Shown here in pieces: positions 18,742 to 27,631 of a stretch of DNA of 64,000 bases. The position numbers were made by a program, and so were the translations under genes. Positions within the stretch are counted from its first letter, which is position 1, and the number at the start of each line of letters is the position of its first letter. The notes under the pieces were generated by a model. The model was not told where the DNA came from, did not search any database, and worked only from the letters and a program-made list of their open reading frames with translations. The stretch lies in NCBI GenBank assembly GCA_024231955.1, contig JAAEPZ010000538.1, positions 623,340 through 687,339 of the forward strand, written 5' to 3'. The stretch is from a bacterium (GTDB lineage: Bacteria > Krumholzibacteriota > Krumholzibacteriia > JACNKJ01).

Positions 18742-19224
18742 ATGGAACCGATGGCCAAAGCGTTCTGGATGGGGCTGGAGCGGAGCAACCTGTTCATCGG
18801 ATTGTTCACCTCGGGCATGGATGGCGACGACTGGCTGCAACAGCCGCAGGGTGTTCCCAATCCTGCGATCTGGACGATCGGACATCTTGCTTTCCAGCGC
18901 GCCCAGATGCTTGAACTGCTCACGGGACGACGTACATACGACGCGGAGTGGATCCCCCTGTTCAGGCTGGGTTGCGACAAGGAGGAGGCGGATGCTTACC
19001 CGGACATCGCCACCTGTCTCGCCTTTCTGGATGCTCGTCTGGAGGATCTGAAGGATTTCCTGGAGAACGTCACCCTCGAGGAGTTGAGAAGCGAACCCTG
19101 CGTGAAGTCGCAGTTCTTTCTGACCAAGGGCGAGGTGCTGATTCACCTGAGTCATCACGAGGCCCATCATACGGGATGCCTGTCGTTGACGCGCAGATTG
19201 CTGGGCAAGGACAGGGCGATCTGA
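18742..19224 (+). CDS. DinB-like helical metal-binding protein
   Basis: Start taken at the ATG at 18742, with GGGGGAG 8 bases upstream; an ATG at 18709 in the same frame is possible. The 160-residue protein shows the DinB/YfiT pattern: WTIGHLAFQRAQML with the first histidine and HLSHHEAHHTGCLSLTRRLLG near the end with the other metal-binding histidines. The family is a four-helix bundle used by thiol-dependent transferases and damage-inducible proteins. No substrate can be assigned; it stands alone between the antiporter and a secreted propeller gene. Confidence 0.75.
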   Translation: MEPMAKAFWMGLERSNLFIGLFTSGMDGDDWLQQPQGVPNPAIWTIGHLAFQRAQMLELLTGRRTYDAEWIPLFRLGCDKEEADAYPDIATCLAFLDARLEDLKDFLENVTLEELRSEPCVKSQFFLTKGEVLIHLSHHEAHHTGCLSLTRRLLGKDRAI

Positions 19225-19625
19225 TTTGACGGTTCATGACGGAGGGGAACATTGTCGTTCGTCACTCAATCGATAAATCGAATCAGGTAGCATGGGGGCA
19301 TCGTCTCCCGTGCAGCAATCGGGCTATTAGTGACCTGTCTGGCTGCCGCCGGCTGCGCGATCCCCATTCAGACGAAAGAGCGGGGAGCATTGATGTAGCA
19401 GCCGGATCGAATGCAAGTGAGCAAACTTCCGGCACCTCAGAAGAGTATCTCCACCGAATCCATATATGGCCGGGCTTGATCACTCAGGTTCAGGTGCGAA
19501 AAAGGGCGCTGGGCAGCACATAACATGGGCGAGTCAAATCATTAACAAAATAGGCAACCATTTCGCGATCTGGTGTGTCGAATCATCTAACCAATTTACC
19601 CACCAATCCGAATCTGGAGGTCTCC
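19225..19625 (+). other. intergenic region with a possible lipoprotein-leader fossil
   Basis: These 401 bases hold no convincing gene. One frame at about 19291-19398 reads like a lipoprotein signal peptide ending in a lipobox (IGLLVTCLAAAGCAIP) and stops 12 codons after the cysteine, but it has no usable start codon. It may be the remnant of a lipoprotein gene. The 3' end carries the GGAGG ribosome site of the next gene. Confidence 0.4.
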
Positions 19626-20918
19626 GTGACTGCCGTTACCCGTTGCGCGATTTTGATCATGTTGCTTCACATTCTGATTTTTCCGGTGGCAGCTGCTCCC
19701 TGGCAAGGGGATGTCAAATACGATGGCAGTATCCCCATCGTTCTCAACCCTGCCGAACCGATGAGAGATCATCGCGACATCAAGTTGCGCGAACTCTGGC
19801 GCCTCGGCGGCGAAAGCACCGCTGAACAGGATCTGTTCGGCATGGTCGAGCAGGTTCGCCTGGACTCCCAAGGCAATGTTTATATCCTGGATGTTCAGCT
19901 GCACAAGATCAGTGTCTTTTCACCCTCGGGCGAATTCCTGCGCAACATCGGGCAGGAGGGCGAGGGACCCGGTGATTTTCGCAATGCCATCGATTTCTTT
20001 ATCCTGTCGGACGATCGCATCGGCGTAATCCAGATGCTGCCCGCACGCATCGCCATGATGACAACCGAGGGTGATGGATTGGCCGACATGTTCCTGCCCG
20101 GCTCGCATGATGACACCATGATGTACTCTATTCACGAAGCCCAGACGATGGATGACCTGCTTCTGTTCAGCTGGACCGAAACCACTTTCGCCGAAAATGA
20201 TCAGGTAGCTGTCGAGGGGCTTGTGGCCTGTGATCTTGATGGTTCCGTTTCAGGTGTCTGGAAGCAGATCAGCGAAAACGTGAATCGCGGCGGGGGTACG
20301 ATTGTCCTCAATCCCGATTCGGATATGGAGTTCGTCGGCAACTGGACTCTTGCTCCCGACCATCACAGCTACCTGGCTCCCTGGTATTCGGGTTATCGTA
20401 TCGAGGTGTTGAATGATCAGGGTAAAACGGTGCGCTTCATCGAGCGCGAATATGAACCTGTCAAGCGGAACCGGGACGATATCAAGGCAATCGAAGACCG
20501 CTACAGCGATACCTGGATCGAGGGCCGTAAGACAAAGGTGGAGTACAACCCGTTCCGGCGCGACATCGTTTCATTGGCAGCCAGATCAAATGGTGAACTC
20601 TGGGTGCTTTCGAGTCGGGGTGAAGAGCAGCGAGCCAAAGATACCGTGGGCCGGTATGATGTTTTCGATGACGCGGGGCATTTCAGCCACACGATGTCCA
20701 TTTTGCTGTCGCACGATCCGGCATACGATGAAGTCCAAATCCGGGGTGATCGCCTTTTCCTGTTGAAAGAGGTCAATAACGGACCTCGAGTCCTCATTTC
20801 AAATACGGCGGCAGGCAGTATTGCCACTGTGTTGCCGGGTAAGAGGGAGCAGGATGATGAGGATGAGGAGCGTGAAGCCCAGCTTTTCGAGTTAATATGC
20901 TACGAGCTGCTGGATTGA
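19626..20918 (+). CDS. secreted 6-bladed beta-propeller protein
   Basis: The GTG at 19626 lies 6 bases after CTGGAGG and begins a proper signal peptide (RCAILIMLLHILIFPVAAA), so it is preferred over upstream in-frame starts. The mature 400 residues contain propeller-blade strands typical of the NHL/6-bladed families: VRLDSQGNVYILDVQLHKISVFSPSG, then GQEGEGPGDF, and later WVLSSRGEEQ. It is a paralogue of 28874-30082, sharing the EGEGPG loop, a WAPY/LAPWYSGYRI stretch, the YEPV segment and a C-terminus reading LICYELL. It lacks the PNPFNP domain, so it is probably periplasmic or released. Ligand unknown. Confidence 0.8.
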   Translation: MTAVTRCAILIMLLHILIFPVAAAPWQGDVKYDGSIPIVLNPAEPMRDHRDIKLRELWRLGGESTAEQDLFGMVEQVRLDSQGNVYILDVQLHKISVFSPSGEFLRNIGQEGEGPGDFRNAIDFFILSDDRIGVIQMLPARIAMMTTEGDGLADMFLPGSHDDTMMYSIHEAQTMDDLLLFSWTETTFAENDQVAVEGLVACDLDGSVSGVWKQISENVNRGGGTIVLNPDSDMEFVGNWTLAPDHHSYLAPWYSGYRIEVLNDQGKTVRFIEREYEPVKRNRDDIKAIEDRYSDTWIEGRKTKVEYNPFRRDIVSLAARSNGELWVLSSRGEEQRAKDTVGRYDVFDDAGHFSHTMSILLSHDPAYDEVQIRGDRLFLLKEVNNGPRVLISNTAAGSIATVLPGKREQDDEDEEREAQLFELICYELLD

Positions 20919-21190
20919 AAGCACCACAATAACTGAATTCATTATCACGCCGACATCACTGATGTCCGCGGTCGTGATCACAGCTCCTGTGCACGCCCAG
21001 TATGCCCGCCCCGGGTAGCTGCCGCCGATGGAGACCTCGGTTCGCGCGGCAGAGGTCGACAGCCCGACATCCATAATCGATTCCATTTCCGTCCTGGAGG
21101 AATCGGCCACCAAATCGCCACCGGGTTGCGCTAAAATCCGGCTGAGGGCCACTATGACGAGATCACCGACCCGGTTCCGTGATATAGGGT

Positions 21191-21349
21191 ATTTCAGGTT
21201 CGATCGACATCCTCAGCGAACTCGGACACGGCAGCACATTCCGGGTCCTGCTCCCGCAGACTGCGAGCGCAAAAGCGATTCAGGCGGAGCCCGACGTTCC
21301 GGAGATCACTGTCCGCGGACAAGGGCGGATTCTGGCCGTTGGGACATGA
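21191..21349 (+). pseudogene. histidine kinase C-terminal fragment (hybrid kinase remnant)
   Basis: The frame from 21191 reads GSIDILSELGHGSTFRVLLP, the G2-box end of a histidine-kinase ATPase domain, followed by a linker and RGQGRILAV, the start of a receiver domain, before a TGA at 21347-21349. Nothing of the catalytic domain precedes it in frame. This is a truncated leftover of a hybrid sensor kinase. Confidence 0.65.
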
Positions 21350-21445
21350 CGGGCGGAATTCTACCCGAACATCCAACGAAAAGGGGAGCCGTACGGGTTC
21401 CCCCTATATCGTTGTCGCCGACCGCCCAATCCGCTCAATAGGTGG

Positions 21446-21601
21446 TGCGACCCGGCGGATGTTGCGGAGATCAAACGTGTGGAGGCGCTGACCACCGCTG
21501 TAAAGCGGCAGGACGAGATCCGACGCACGGAGGCTGCGGCTCGGGACAACTTCGGCTTCGAACTGGTGGAGATACTGCCGGGGATTTCGGGGTGGAGCCC
21601 A
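21446..21601 (+). pseudogene. S41-peptidase-like N-terminal fragment
   Basis: The frame reads CDPADVAEIKRVEALT, then a charged helix, then ARDNFGFELVEILPGISG. The NFGFxxVEILPG string is characteristic of the segment just before the catalytic core of S41 (IRBP-like/tail-specific) peptidases, where NIGYLDL would follow. Here the similarity stops and the frame runs out at 21724. A fragment without start or catalytic residues. Confidence 0.5.
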
Positions 21602-21747
21602 TTTCACGTAGTGTTCCAGCCAGTCCGAGGTTTCCCGCGGGACACATACGGAATTATGTCAAAGCCCGGAATCCGGTATGTGTCCCTTATACTACAAGGT
21701 CGCACACGATACGTGCTTCCATAGCCGTGTACACGCGCGATTGCTGC

Positions 21748-23781
21748 CTATCGCAGTAGAATGGCTTTCACCGTGTTCGATTCTCCCGCAGTGCCGTGCA
21801 GGCGTATGAAGTACACCCCTGAAGGCTGGTTGGCTCCGTCGGCGTCCCGGCTATCCCATCTGTATTGATGCGGACCCGGTTCCAGATGTCCTAGTGGCAA
21901 GCTCGTGACCCGTCGACCCTGAACGTCGTGAACCTCCAGGCTCACTTGATCCGCTCTTCGGAGGTCGAAAGATATCATCGCAGTCGGGTTGAACGGGTTG
22001 GGGAAAACCGAGAGAATTGCAAGACCCGCGGCGACGGGGACTTCAGGGGAAGCGGGTTCTGCCACTGCAACGGCGCTAGCCCTCAAGGCCAGGCTGTGAT
22101 GGACGCCCGCTGCAATAGCCACGAAATCCGTATTGGGCTCGGGGATGTAGTAGTGGAAATCGTTAATCCCCCCTCCATAGACCTCAATTGATCTGTCGGT
22201 CCTGAGCCCCAGGCTGTGGGAATAACCCCCTGCTATGGCCACGAAATCTGCGTTGGACCAATTGATGTCACACTGTCCATCATAGGATCTACCCCAGGCC
22301 ACGCACGACCCATCGTTCTTGAGACCCAGGCTGTGATAGCTCCCGGCAGCGATGCTCACAAAGTCGACGTTGGGCTCAGGGATGTTGCCTTGACCATCGT
22401 CATTGCTCCCCCAGACGACAATGGTGCCGTTGGCCTTCAGGCCCACGCTGTGACTCCACCCACCAGCAATCGCAACGAAGTTCTCATTGGGTGCAGGGAT
22501 ATTGCATTGACCATCCTCATTATTCCCCCAGGCCACGATAGTGCTGTCGGCCTTGAGGCCCAGGCTGTGTCCATAGCCTGCCGCGATTGCCACGAAGTCG
22601 GTGTCGGGCTCGGGGATATTGCACTGGTCATAGGTGCAGTTCCCCCAGGCCACGATAGTGCTGTCGGCTTTGAGGCCCAGGCTGTGTTCATGGCCTGCCG
22701 CGATTGCCACGAAGTCGGTGTTGGGCTCGGGGATGTTGCACTGGCCAAAGAAGTTGTATCCCAAGGCCACGATCGATCCATCAGACTTCAGACCCAGGTC
22801 GTGTCCCCCACCCGCCTCAATGGTCACAAAATCGGTGTTGGGCACTGGGATGTTGCACTCGCCATCGACATTGCGACCCCAGGCCAAGACAGTTCCGTCG
22901 CTCTTTAACCCCAAGCAGTGACCGTATCCAGCCGCAACGCTCTCAAAGTTCACGTTGGGCATGGGGACGTCACATTGGCCTGAGTAGTTATCTCCCCAAG
23001 CCACGATCGAATCATCGTTCTTGAGGCCCAGGCTGTGCCAGGAGCCCGCTGCGATGGCCACGAAGTTCTCATTGGGAGTGGGGATATTGCATTGATCATT
23101 TCCATTGCCCCCCCAGGCCACGATAGTACCGTCAGCCTTGAGGCCCAGGTTGTGCCCGGAGCCCGCTGCGATAGCTACGAAATCCGTGTTGGGTTCGGGG
23201 ACGTTGGATTGACCTTCATGATCGGCCCCCCAGGCCACGATTGATCCATCAGACTTAAGCCCCAGGCTTTGCTGTCCTGCGGCTGCGATGGCAATGAAGT
23301 CCGCGTTGGGTTCGGGGATATCGCACTGGCTCCATTCATTGTATCCCCAAGCAACAATGGTGCTGTCGGCCTTGAGGCCCAGGGTGTGTTTCCACCCTCC
23401 GGCAATTGCCACGAAGTTTTCATTGGGTGCGGGGATATTGCATTGCTCATCTTCATTGTCCCCCCAGGCCACGATAGTGCCGTCGGCCTTGAGACCGAGG
23501 TCATGTTGGCCACCTGCCGCGATAGCCACGAAGTGCATATTGGGTTCGGGAACGAGGCTCTGACCCCAGCGGTTGTCCCCCCAGAACACGATTGAGCCAT
23601 CGGTTTTGAGTCCGAGGCTGTGATACCATCCTGCATCAATCGTGACGAGATCTTCCAGAACCGAGGGCTCGACAAGAACCTGATCCCCCCAGCCGACGAT
23701 GTAGCCGGTCGGCTCAGCAAGTACGCTCCCGCTCCCCAGAAATAGTAGGATAAGAGTCAAAACCACTGTGAACCGTTTCAT
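21748..23781 (-). CDS. secreted RCC1/BNR-like tandem-repeat protein with sorting domain
   Basis: A signal peptide (RFTVVLTLILLFLGSGSVLA) is followed by thirteen near-identical units of 39-40 residues plus a partial fourteenth, each of the form FVAIAAG.HSLGLK.DGTIVAWG...QCNIPEPN.D. This is an RCC1-like blade repeat, so the region should form one or two beta-propellers. The last 85 residues have FPNPFNP and end GVYFIRLHGTAGESN, the T9SS-like C-terminal domain. Expected to be exported to the surface; binding partner unknown. The uniformity of the repeats points to recent expansion or ongoing homogenisation. Confidence 0.88.
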   Translation of the reverse strand: MKRFTVVLTLILLFLGSGSVLAEPTGYIVGWGDQVLVEPSVLEDLVTIDAGWYHSLGLKTDGSIVFWGDNRWGQSLVPEPNMHFVAIAAGGQHDLGLKADGTIVAWGDNEDEQCNIPAPNENFVAIAGGWKHTLGLKADSTIVAWGYNEWSQCDIPEPNADFIAIAAAGQQSLGLKSDGSIVAWGADHEGQSNVPEPNTDFVAIAAGSGHNLGLKADGTIVAWGGNGNDQCNIPTPNENFVAIAAGSWHSLGLKNDDSIVAWGDNYSGQCDVPMPNVNFESVAAGYGHCLGLKSDGTVLAWGRNVDGECNIPVPNTDFVTIEAGGGHDLGLKSDGSIVALGYNFFGQCNIPEPNTDFVAIAAGHEHSLGLKADSTIVAWGNCTYDQCNIPEPDTDFVAIAAGYGHSLGLKADSTIVAWGNNEDGQCNIPAPNENFVAIAGGWSHSVGLKANGTIVVWGSNDDGQGNIPEPNVDFVSIAAGSYHSLGLKNDGSCVAWGRSYDGQCDINWSNADFVAIAGGYSHSLGLRTDRSIEVYGGGINDFHYYIPEPNTDFVAIAAGVHHSLALRASAVAVAEPASPEVPVAAGLAILSVFPNPFNPTAMISFDLRRADQVSLEVHDVQGRRVTSLPLGHLEPGPHQYRWDSRDADGANQPSGVYFIRLHGTAGESNTVKAILLR
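22075..23649 (-). repeat. 117-bp coding tandem repeat, 13 full units
   Basis: Each unit encodes 39 residues (unit 13 has 40). At DNA level, GCCACGAAGTC..TTGGG and CCCCAGGCCACGATAGT recur at 117-base spacing. Neighbouring units 9 and 10 (counted from the N-terminus) are the closest to each other. Confidence 0.85.
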
Positions 23782-24396
23782 ATGTTTCTCCAGCTTTCTG
23801 AACCTCTACTGTCAAGGGTGTTCCTGTAGAGATTCAAGGATGATGTGCAATGTGACTGGCTCCGCTCCGGGTCTGCAAGACCTTGCCGGTTATTCAAATC
23901 GAACTGAAAACCGATAATCATATCTCAACATGATACCATTTCGAGGAGTGGAGCGTGGTTTTTTTTACCCTCTATGAGCGGACCGTAGAGCAGTTCGCGT
24001 TGCTTGGTGTAGGTGCCGACCTCACCGCGGATCATCAGCAGAGGTTCGTCGATCTCGTCAGTGTGCATGAAATGGGATATCTGGTGGCGAGCCCTTTACG
24101 TGGCGGCCACATCCGCGTGAATTGCGGGCGTCCTTGGCACCAGGCAGACGATTGCGGTCGTCGCAACAGCAGCCAGGCGGGAACCGCCCGGAGCTCTCCA
24201 AGTATGGGGGAAATCACCGATTGCAACCTTCCGATTATGGAACCGCGAGCGAGAAAAGCCCAGCTTGGCAGATAGTGGGCTGTTTCCCGGTGCTTTTCCA
24301 CGCGAAAGGCCCTAAATTATCTGGTGATGCGACATTGACGCAATTGATTAGCTGTCCTAGGATAGTTCGATCCTGAAAGCCATAGAGGTTGTTGTA
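23782..24396 (+). other. intergenic region with a possible metalloprotease-like remnant
   Basis: No intact gene. One plus-strand frame from about 23955 to 24170 has composed protein character (LYERTVEQFALLGVGADLT, then RFVDLVSVHEMGYLVASP), where HEMGY resembles a decayed HEXXH helix; it then dissolves. The remainder contains the minus-strand promoter area of the RCC1-like gene and the plus-strand promoter at 24335-24363. Confidence 0.4.
24335..24363 (+). promoter_or_regulatory. sigma-70-type promoter of nucleotide-sugar operon
   Basis: TTGACG at 24335-24340 and TAGGAT at 24358-24363 with exactly 17 bases between, 34 bases before the first ATG of the operon. Confidence 0.65.
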
Positions 24397-25356
24397 ATGA
24401 AAGTCCTGATAACCGGAATCACCGGATTCGCCGGTAGTCACCTCGCCGATTATCTGTTGGCGGAAAAGCCCGATATTGATGTGATCGGCACGATGCGCTG
24501 GCGCAGCCGGTTGGACAATGTCGAGCATTTGCAGGGCAAGGTGAAGTTGCTGGAGTGCGACATCCGAGACGCCACCGCCTGCAATACCCTGATCGCCGCC
24601 GAGCGACCCGATATGATCTTCCACCTGGCGGCGCAAAGTTTCGTGCCGACCAGTTGGAAAGCACCTCACGAGAGCATGAGCACCAATATCCTGGGCCAGC
24701 TCAACATCTTCGAGGCTGTCCGGGCGGCCAATCTCGATTGCCGCATTCAGATCGCCGGCTCCAGCGAGGAGTATGGTCTGGTGCTCCCGGAGGAGTTGCC
24801 GATCACCGAGAATCAGCCCCTGCGCCCCCTGTCGCCCTATGCGGTGAGCAAGGTCGGGCAGGATTCCATGGGTTATCAGTATTTTATGAGCTACGGGATG
24901 AAGATCGTCCGCACCCGCGGCTTCAACCATACGGGACCGCGCCGACCGTCGGTGTTCGTGTGCAGCGATTTCGCGCGTCAGATCGTGGAGATCGAACTCG
25001 GCCTGCGCGAGCCGCGCATCTGCGTGGGCAATCTCGAAGCCGAGAGGGATTTTACGGATGTCCGCGATATGGTCCGCGGCTACTGGCTGGCCCTGGAGAA
25101 GGGTGAGCCGGGCGAGGTCTATAATCTCTGCACCGGCACGAGCTGGTCGATCCGCTCGGTCCTCGATCTGCTGATCGGCTTCGCCAATGTGGAGGTGAAG
25201 GTGGAGAACGATCCCGATCGTCTGCGGCCGTCCGATGTGCCCCGGCTGGAGGGGGATGTTACCCGTCTGCATCAGGCCACGGGCTGGAAACCGCAAATCC
25301 CGTTTGAACAAACCATGCAGGACCTGCTGGATTACTGGCGCGAGCAGCTTTCGTGA
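24397..25356 (+). CDS. GDP-mannose 4,6-dehydratase-like SDR enzyme
   Basis: The 319-residue extended SDR has TGITGFAGSHLADYL at the N-terminus, FHLAAQSFVPTSWKAP, AGSSEEYG and the catalytic YAVSK (Tyr-x-x-x-Lys). The SEEYG, FNHTGPRR and ERDFTDVRD segments are characteristic of the Gmd/Rmd group that handles GDP-mannose-derived 4-keto sugars. It either dehydrates GDP-mannose or reduces the product. It overlaps the next, paralogous gene by 4 bases (GTGA), and together they could make GDP-D-rhamnose or a related deoxy-hexose. Confidence 0.85.
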   Translation: MKVLITGITGFAGSHLADYLLAEKPDIDVIGTMRWRSRLDNVEHLQGKVKLLECDIRDATACNTLIAAERPDMIFHLAAQSFVPTSWKAPHESMSTNILGQLNIFEAVRAANLDCRIQIAGSSEEYGLVLPEELPITENQPLRPLSPYAVSKVGQDSMGYQYFMSYGMKIVRTRGFNHTGPRRPSVFVCSDFARQIVEIELGLREPRICVGNLEAERDFTDVRDMVRGYWLALEKGEPGEVYNLCTGTSWSIRSVLDLLIGFANVEVKVENDPDRLRPSDVPRLEGDVTRLHQATGWKPQIPFEQTMQDLLDYWREQLS

Positions 25357-26315
25357 AGATCTTCATCACCGGCATTACCGGTTTCGTGGGCAAACATCTG
25401 ACACTCCATCTGGCGGCCGCCGGCCATCGGATTCAGGGGATTGCCTGGCAACCGGAGTCTGAGCCTGGTTCTTGCACACAGCTGGGTGACGCGAAGGTCC
25501 ACAACGTAGATTTAGCCACCGAACCCTCTGTCGAATCGTTGGTTATCGAATATCAGCCGGATGTGATCTATCACCTGGCGGCTCAAAGTTCGCCACGGCT
25601 GGCAATTGAGGATCCAGTCGGGACCTTCCAGGCCAATGTTACCGGTACCCTGCGACTGCTTGAGGCGCAGCGTAAAACCGTCCCCTCCGCGCGACTGATT
25701 TTCATCAGTTCAAGCGAGGTCTATGGGCAGGCGGGCGATGCGCCCCTGCGGGAGACCGACCCGCTGCGTCCCTGCAACCCTTACGGCGCCAGCAAGGCCT
25801 CGGCGGAGTTGCTGGTTGCTCAGTATGGTCGCGCCTGGAATCTGCCGTATGTGATCATGCGCAGTTTCACGCATACCGGACCGGGGCAGATGCCCCTGTT
25901 CGTGATACCGGCTTTCGCGCGGCAGGTTGCGCGGATCGAGGCCGGATTGCAGGAGCCCGTGATGCGGGTCGGCAATCTCGCCGCACAGCGCGATTATCTT
26001 GATGTCGAAGATGTGGTGGCTGCTTATTCCTTGCTTCTGAAGGGTGAGCAGACCGCTGCGACCTACAACCTGTGTCGGGGTGAGGCGCACAGCATCATTG
26101 AGGCATTGAATCTGATGCTGGCGCGAAGCACCCGGGAGATCAAGGTTGAAACCGACCCTGCGCTGATGCGTCCGGTCGACACGCCGCTGCTGGTGGGCAG
26201 CGCTGAGAAGTTCAGGCGAGCGACGGGGTGGTCCCCGCACGTCTCATTCACCGCAATGGTGGAGCGTGTGCTTGCATATTGGCGCAAACATGTTTCCGAG
26301 GAGGAAGCCGCGTGA
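25353..26315 (+). CDS. GDP-4-keto-6-deoxymannose reductase-like SDR enzyme
   Basis: A GTG start overlaps the preceding stop (GTGA). The 320-residue protein parallels its neighbour: FITGITGFVGKHLTLHL, YHLAAQSSPRLAIEDP, ISSSEVYGQ, the catalytic YGASK, SFTHTGPGQ and QRDYLDVEDVV. The SSSEVYG and THTGPGQ wording is closer to Rmd, the reductase producing GDP-D-rhamnose. It was probably born from the same duplication as the upstream gene. The split of dehydratase versus reductase between the two is inference from motif style. Confidence 0.82.
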   Translation: MKIFITGITGFVGKHLTLHLAAAGHRIQGIAWQPESEPGSCTQLGDAKVHNVDLATEPSVESLVIEYQPDVIYHLAAQSSPRLAIEDPVGTFQANVTGTLRLLEAQRKTVPSARLIFISSSEVYGQAGDAPLRETDPLRPCNPYGASKASAELLVAQYGRAWNLPYVIMRSFTHTGPGQMPLFVIPAFARQVARIEAGLQEPVMRVGNLAAQRDYLDVEDVVAAYSLLLKGEQTAATYNLCRGEAHSIIEALNLMLARSTREIKVETDPALMRPVDTPLLVGSAEKFRRATGWSPHVSFTAMVERVLAYWRKHVSEEEAA

Positions 26316-27628
26316 CTCGAACTCTGGTGATCGGTACAGGCTATGTGGGTCTGGTGTCCGGAGCCTGTATGGCTGATTTCGGTAACAAGGTTATCTGTCT
26401 TGATATCGACAAGAACAAGATCGATGCCCTCAACGACGGTGAGATTCCGTTCTATGAGCCCGGGCTGAAGAATCTGGTCGCCCGGAACAGAGATGCGGGA
26501 CGCCTGAGTTTCACTACCGATCTCGATCTCGCAATCAAGGATAGTCAGGTTATCGTCATTGCCGTCGGCACGCCCGAACGGGAGGACGGCAGCGCCAACC
26601 TTGACTACATCTTTCAGGCCGCCGGGGAGATCGGCGAGCGGATTCACGGCTACCACGTGATTGTGCAGAAGAGCACGGTGCCTGTGGGCACCAACGCGAA
26701 GATCCGCAAGATCATCAGTGAGAAGGCCGGACCGGATGTGGAATTCGACATGGTCTCCAATCCGGAGTTCCTGCGGGAGGGATCGGCGATAGGCGATTTC
26801 CTCCGCCCCGATCGTGTCGTCCTGGGTCTCGACAGCGACAAATCCAAAAGGATCATGCAGGAGGTGTATCGCCCGCTCTTCCTGAACGAGACGCCGATGA
26901 TGTTCACCGACATCGCCAGCGCCGAGATGCTGAAGTACGCGGCCAACGCATTCCTGGCGACGAAGATCTCCTTCATAAACGAAGTTGCCGAATTGTGCGA
27001 GCTGGTGGGTGCCGATGTGCAGTTTGTCGCGCGCGGTATGGGGCTGGACGGTCGCATCGGACCGAAGTTCCTCCATGCGGGCGTCGGATTCGGCGGCTCC
27101 TGTTTCCCGAAGGATACCAAGGCGCTGGTGCACACCGGTGAGGATATGAACTTGCCGATGGGTGTGGTCAAATCCGCGATCGAGGCCAACGAGCGTCAAC
27201 CCGGGCGGGCCGTAACGAAGCTGAAGCAGCTTGCCGGCGATGATCTTACCGGTTTGCGGGTGGCGATCCTGGGCCTCAGCTTCAAGCCGAACACCGATGA
27301 TGTGCGGGAAGCTCCGGCGATCAAGATCATCAAACAGCTGCGCGCCGAGGGCGCCAGTGAGATCGCCTACGATCCTGTAGCGATGCCCAATGCCCAACTG
27401 GAGCTGCCCGATCTCAATCTGGCCACCGGCATCTACGAATGCATTACTGCGGCGGATGCGCTGATGATCGTGACCGAGTGGAACGAGTTCCGGGTACTCG
27501 ACCTGAATCGCGTCGAGAAGTTGCTTGCCAGGAATGTGGTTGTGGACTGTCGCAATATTTTCAACGATAAGCTCATGAGAGAGGCCGGTCTCAAGTACGT
27601 CTCTTTCGGCAGAGTGGAAACGGAGTAG
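26312..27628 (+). CDS. ugd: UDP-glucose 6-dehydrogenase
   Basis: GTG start at 26312, overlapping the previous stop (GTGA) and preceded by GAGGAGG. The 438-residue protein has the NAD site VIGTGYVGLVSGACMADFG, VQKSTVPVGT, SNPEFLREGSAI, the catalytic GFGGSCFPKD with its cysteine, and GLSFKPNTDDVREAPA in the C-terminal domain. It oxidises UDP-glucose to UDP-glucuronate, a precursor of acidic surface polysaccharides. A relative acting on UDP-N-acetylated sugars is less likely, given the complete glucose-type signatures. Confidence 0.93.
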   Translation: MTRTLVIGTGYVGLVSGACMADFGNKVICLDIDKNKIDALNDGEIPFYEPGLKNLVARNRDAGRLSFTTDLDLAIKDSQVIVIAVGTPEREDGSANLDYIFQAAGEIGERIHGYHVIVQKSTVPVGTNAKIRKIISEKAGPDVEFDMVSNPEFLREGSAIGDFLRPDRVVLGLDSDKSKRIMQEVYRPLFLNETPMMFTDIASAEMLKYAANAFLATKISFINEVAELCELVGADVQFVARGMGLDGRIGPKFLHAGVGFGGSCFPKDTKALVHTGEDMNLPMGVVKSAIEANERQPGRAVTKLKQLAGDDLTGLRVAILGLSFKPNTDDVREAPAIKIIKQLRAEGASEIAYDPVAMPNAQLELPDLNLATGIYECITAADALMIVTEWNEFRVLDLNRVEKLLARNVVVDCRNIFNDKLMREAGLKYVSFGRVETE

Positions 27629-27631
27629 AGC

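Larger units (their letters stand above)
20919..21747 (+). other. graveyard of decayed gene fragments
   Basis: These 829 bases between the propeller gene and the RCC1-like gene contain no intact gene but at least two fragments of recognisable protein families in different frames (see the next two entries). A 70-residue open frame on the minus strand around 20935-21150 (containing LSTSAARTEVSIGGS) looks composed but matches nothing I know. The region reads as successive deletions of older genes. Confidence 0.55.

Noticed and set aside
19236..19523. 95-codon plus-strand frame after the DinB-like gene
   Set aside because: No ribosome site and low-complexity translation; a different frame here shows a better but incomplete lipoprotein-like fragment.
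22075..23649. Tandem 117-base repeats considered as a CRISPR-like or non-coding array
   Set aside because: Repeats are in frame within one long secreted protein, units are contiguous without spacers, and blade residues are conserved.
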